Shown: piece by piece, positions 14,299-16,663 of the stretch
How positions within the stretch are numbered: the stretch's first letter is position 1
How the letters are laid out: each line of letters starts with the position of its first letter
DNA from: an uncultured Gemmataceae bacterium
GTDB lineage: Bacteria > Planctomycetota > Planctomycetia > Gemmatales > Gemmataceae
NCBI GenBank assembly: GCA_937922175.1
Contig: CAKZUU010000187.1
Coordinates: forward strand, 1-16,663
Reading direction: 5' to 3'
Length of the DNA stretch: 16,663 nt
Made by a program: the position numbers and the translations under genes
Notes under the pieces: model-generated
The model's database searches: none
Seen by the model: the letters and a program-made list of their open reading frames with translations, nothing else
Told to the model about the DNA's origin: nothing

Positions 14299-16407
14299 AT
14301 GGCGACCCTTCGTGCTGATCCGTGGCAAGAGCGGCTCGAGGACGTGTTGGCGGCCTGCGATGTGGCCTTCCTGCGGACCATCGCCGACCATCTCTTGCGA
14401 GCGAGGAGTCATTGGCCCGCAGACGATCTCCGCGATCGAATTGCCCAGGCCTTGGCCAATCCGCCTCTGGTGGACCGACGTCTTCGCGACTTGCCGACCG
14501 CAGCGCAACGGCTTTTGCAGGTCTTGGCCGTGAACAGCCGCCCGGACGGGCGACTGTCGAGCTTCATCGAAATCCTCGCCGCCGTTGACGATTCGCCGGG
14601 GCTTGAAGCGCTCGGTGCTTTGTGGAACTACGGGTTTCTCTTCCCGGTTGAGCGGCCAGCGAACAAGCGCTGGCGGCCACCCGACCTGGTCGCCGAAACC
14701 CTGGAAGCTTGGGATCCTCGGCTTTTCGTGCCTCCACCGGTCCTTCACCGCGCGCGACTGTTGAAACTGGATTGGCCCCAACTCCCGCAGCATTTACCCA
14801 ATCGTCCAGAAATTCGAGAGGCGGACGGCCTCGAATTCCCGATTCGATTGGCCGCCAGTTGGCAAATCGTCGGGACAAATCCTCTTCGCCTCACGCAGCG
14901 ACGTGACTTCTACAAACGGGAGCTCACGCGGCTGCGGCAAGATCCCCTTTTGAATGCCCCATTTGCGGACGGCGTGATTCAGCCTCCCGATTTGGGGATG
15001 TGGGTGATCGACTGGGCGACGGCCCTTGGATTGTTAATCGAACGTGACGGCACGACCGAGGCGGGCGTCTGGAGGGACCATTGGCAGGTCCCCCTCCCGG
15101 AACTGATTCGGGAACTATGGTGCGCTTTGCTGGAAGTTACCCGCTGGTGCCCCGAGCGAGGTTGGCAACCCGCCAGGGAGAGACCGAACCCGTTTGCAGC
15201 GGTGTATCCCCTGGCGTTGGCTCTGATGTTTCATCAGCCCGACGAGGTTTGGCTCAGCGTGCGTGAGGTGGGCCAGTGGCTTTCCCAACATCACCCGTTT
15301 TGGGGCCACGATAAAGATGGTGAACCTTGGGCCGCCAAGCTTCTTCTTGGAGTCTTCTTTCCGCTGCGGCTCGTGCAGGTCGCTCCGGCTGCTGACGACG
15401 ACTGGTTGGTTCGATTGACCGATCTTGGTCGTTGGCTGGCCGGGGGCCGACGACCCGAGCAGGAAAGCCTCGCTGAACTGCCGACGATGATCGTACAACC
15501 CAATTACGAGATTCTCCTGCTTCGGCAGGGGCTGGCCCCCCGACTTCTCAGTGATTTATCCCGCTTCGCCCGTTGGCAGTCGATTGGGTCGGCGTGCCTG
15601 ATGACATTGGACGCCGATTCGGTCTACCACGGGTTGGAGTCGGGGTTGGAATGCGAGGACATGTTGCGGGTGTTGCAGCGCCACGCCCTCCGCGAAATAC
15701 CGGAAAACGTTATGACCGCGCTTCGGACGTGGTCGAAAAAACGTGATCGAGTCCTGATCTATCGTGAGTGCGTCATTGTCGAGTGTACCTCCGCAGCCGA
15801 ACTCGACGAGGCGCTCCGCCGCGGATTGATCGACGTCAAATTGACCGATCGTCTTGGCCTCGTCGCGGAGGAGGACCGATTGGACTACCGCCAAATTCGG
15901 CTGGTGGCGCACCGCGATTATCTCGATCCTCCCGAGCGATGTCTAACCTTCAGCGACGACGGGTTGGAATTGCATGTTGATGTGGTGCGGTCTGATCTCC
16001 TGGTCGAGGCCGAGTTGCAACGTTTTGCCGATCCGGTCGAGTCGGGGACCAAGGGGCGTTGTTTTCGCTTGACCCGGTCGACGTTGCGACGTGCGCTTTC
16101 GCAGGAGTGGACGATCGCCGACTTGGATCGGTGGTTGTTGCAGCGAGCGGGGCAACCGTTGTCCCCGGCAGCAAGGGTGTTGGCTGCGCCCGACCATTCC
16201 TTGACAATCCGCGCGCAATCGTGTTGGGTCGTCCGGGTTGCCGAGAGCGAGATCGCGGACGGATTACTTCAGTGGTCATCGACCAAGGAATTGATCCGCG
16301 AGCGGCTCGGCCCGACGGCGTTGGTGGTGGCCGCCGATAATGTGCCCCGCTTGCAACAGTGCCTCGCCGAGGTGGGGCAGCACCTGGTGATCGAGTTTCT
16401 GCCTTAA
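14299..16407 (+). CDS. Helicase-associated protein with XPB/Ssl2 N-terminal-type (Helicase_C_3) domain
   Basis: This 702-residue soluble protein has no Walker motifs, so it is not itself a helicase. Residues about 395-485 match the XPB/Ssl2 N-terminal-type domain (PF13625): PTMIVQPNYEILLL, then SIGSACLMTLDADSVYHGL, then MLRVLQRHALREIPENV. The N-terminal region (QERLEDVLAACDVAFLRTIA, then LPTAAQRLLQVLAVNSRP) looks like helical winged-helix repeats, as in helicase-associated proteins of actinobacteria. The C-terminus ends with ALVVAADNVPRLQQCLAEVG. In mycobacteria a protein of this class lies beside the XPB gene (Rv0862c next to Rv0861c, from memory). It probably regulates or loads the upstream XPB helicase. 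It is the last gene of the operon. The stop lies 22 nt from the convergent ABC-transporter gene. Confidence 0.85.
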   Translation: MATLRADPWQERLEDVLAACDVAFLRTIADHLLRARSHWPADDLRDRIAQALANPPLVDRRLRDLPTAAQRLLQVLAVNSRPDGRLSSFIEILAAVDDSPGLEALGALWNYGFLFPVERPANKRWRPPDLVAETLEAWDPRLFVPPPVLHRARLLKLDWPQLPQHLPNRPEIREADGLEFPIRLAASWQIVGTNPLRLTQRRDFYKRELTRLRQDPLLNAPFADGVIQPPDLGMWVIDWATALGLLIERDGTTEAGVWRDHWQVPLPELIRELWCALLEVTRWCPERGWQPARERPNPFAAVYPLALALMFHQPDEVWLSVREVGQWLSQHHPFWGHDKDGEPWAAKLLLGVFFPLRLVQVAPAADDDWLVRLTDLGRWLAGGRRPEQESLAELPTMIVQPNYEILLLRQGLAPRLLSDLSRFARWQSIGSACLMTLDADSVYHGLESGLECEDMLRVLQRHALREIPENVMTALRTWSKKRDRVLIYRECVIVECTSAAELDEALRRGLIDVKLTDRLGLVAEEDRLDYRQIRLVAHRDYLDPPERCLTFSDDGLELHVDVVRSDLLVEAELQRFADPVESGTKGRCFRLTRSTLRRALSQEWTIADLDRWLLQRAGQPLSPAARVLAAPDHSLTIRAQSCWVVRVAESEIADGLLQWSSTKELIRERLGPTALVVAADNVPRLQQCLAEVGQHLVIEFLP

Positions 16408-16429
16408 GGGGGCAAAGCCCGTCGACGAC

Positions 16430-16663
16430 TCAAGCAGCGCGAGCCGATCCGGAGGCGAAGCTCGTGTAAGCGGCGACGACCGAGCGAATCGGTCCGACGA
16501 GCTGAACTTGCCCGCGGTTCATCCAGACGCCGGTGGTACAAAGATCGACCAGGCTGTCCGTGTCGTGACTGACAACGACCATCAGCCGGGCCTGGTTCAT
16601 CCAGTTCCGCAATCGTTCCCGGGCTTTGTGCTGAAAAGCGAGGTCGCCCACGCCCAATACCTC
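16430..16663 (-). CDS. ABC transporter ATP-binding protein (Wzt-type polysaccharide export), C-terminal part only
   Basis: The minus strand is open to the right edge and encodes the last 78 residues of an ABC ATPase. The first visible codon is the Glu of Walker B (EVLGVGD, for the usual DEVLAVGD), followed by LAFQHKARERL and the switch His in VVVSHDTDSLVDLC. This wording, with AFQ-x-K after Walker B, is typical of ATPases that export O-antigen, teichoic acid or capsule with an ABC-2 permease (Wzt/TagH). The chain ends soon after the nucleotide-binding domain (VAAYTSF then a short tail), so it lacks the long carbohydrate-binding C-terminus found in some Wzt proteins. The start, Walker A and signature motif lie outside the window. 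Confidence 0.85.
   Translation of the reverse strand, partial: EVLGVGDLAFQHKARERLRNWMNQARLMVVVSHDTDSLVDLCTTGVWMNRGQVQLVGPIRSVVAAYTSFASGSARAA

Noticed and set aside
14107..14793. 228-codon minus-strand open frame opposite the end of the XPB operon
   Set aside because: It overlaps two well-supported plus-strand genes and has no family resemblance.
16410..16420. GGGC-AAA-GCCC hairpin between the convergent genes at the right end
   Set aside because: The stem is only 4 bp with no T-run on either side, so it is too weak to call a terminator.

Overview
The window looks like chromosomal DNA of a planctomycete, probably of the Gemmataceae type. Four traits suggest this: a secreted quinoprotein-like beta-propeller protein starting DWPQWRGP after its signal peptide, a secreted DUF1080 protein, a Ser/Thr kinase fused to a bacterial tubulin-like domain, and a large secreted subtilase-like protein. 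The DNA is GC-rich and densely coded, with short operons on both strands. No rRNA, tRNA, CRISPR array, transposase or phage gene was seen. The species is not identified, and the lineage call is inference from gene content.

Layout from left to right. (1) At 1-1528 on the minus strand is a secreted beta-propeller protein, followed by the 5' end of a phenylacetate-CoA-ligase-like gene that runs off the left edge. (2) After a 369-nt divergent spacer, 1898-4660 on the plus strand encodes a 920-residue secreted subtilase-like protein. All three catalytic positions appear substituted, and a long coiled coil is inserted. (3) A small unknown protein lies at 4689-5024 (minus), divergent from a DUF1080 protein at 5113-5739 (plus). 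(4) A minus-strand block from 11953 down to 5807 reads kinase-tubulin fusion, then moaD-like, then aldehyde:ferredoxin oxidoreductase (AOR) family gene, then mobA. Gaps are 25 nt, 3 nt and a 4-nt overlap. (5) After a 359-nt divergent spacer holding competing hairpins, a plus-strand operon at 12313-16407 encodes an XPB-type helicase, a 78-residue unknown protein and a 702-residue protein with an XPB/Ssl2 N-terminal-type domain. (6) At the right edge, on the minus strand, is the C-terminus of a Wzt-type ABC transporter ATPase.

How the genes work together. The moaD-aor-mobA trio combines a tungsten/molybdenum enzyme with two pterin-cofactor genes: a sulfur carrier for molybdopterin synthesis and a guanylyltransferase. 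The XPB operon is a likely DNA repair or remodelling module whose helicase partner is not the Bax1 nuclease seen with many other prokaryotic XPBs. The most unusual items are the kinase-tubulin fusion and its placement just upstream of the cofactor/AOR operon, and the apparently dead subtilase. None of these functions can be confirmed from sequence alone.
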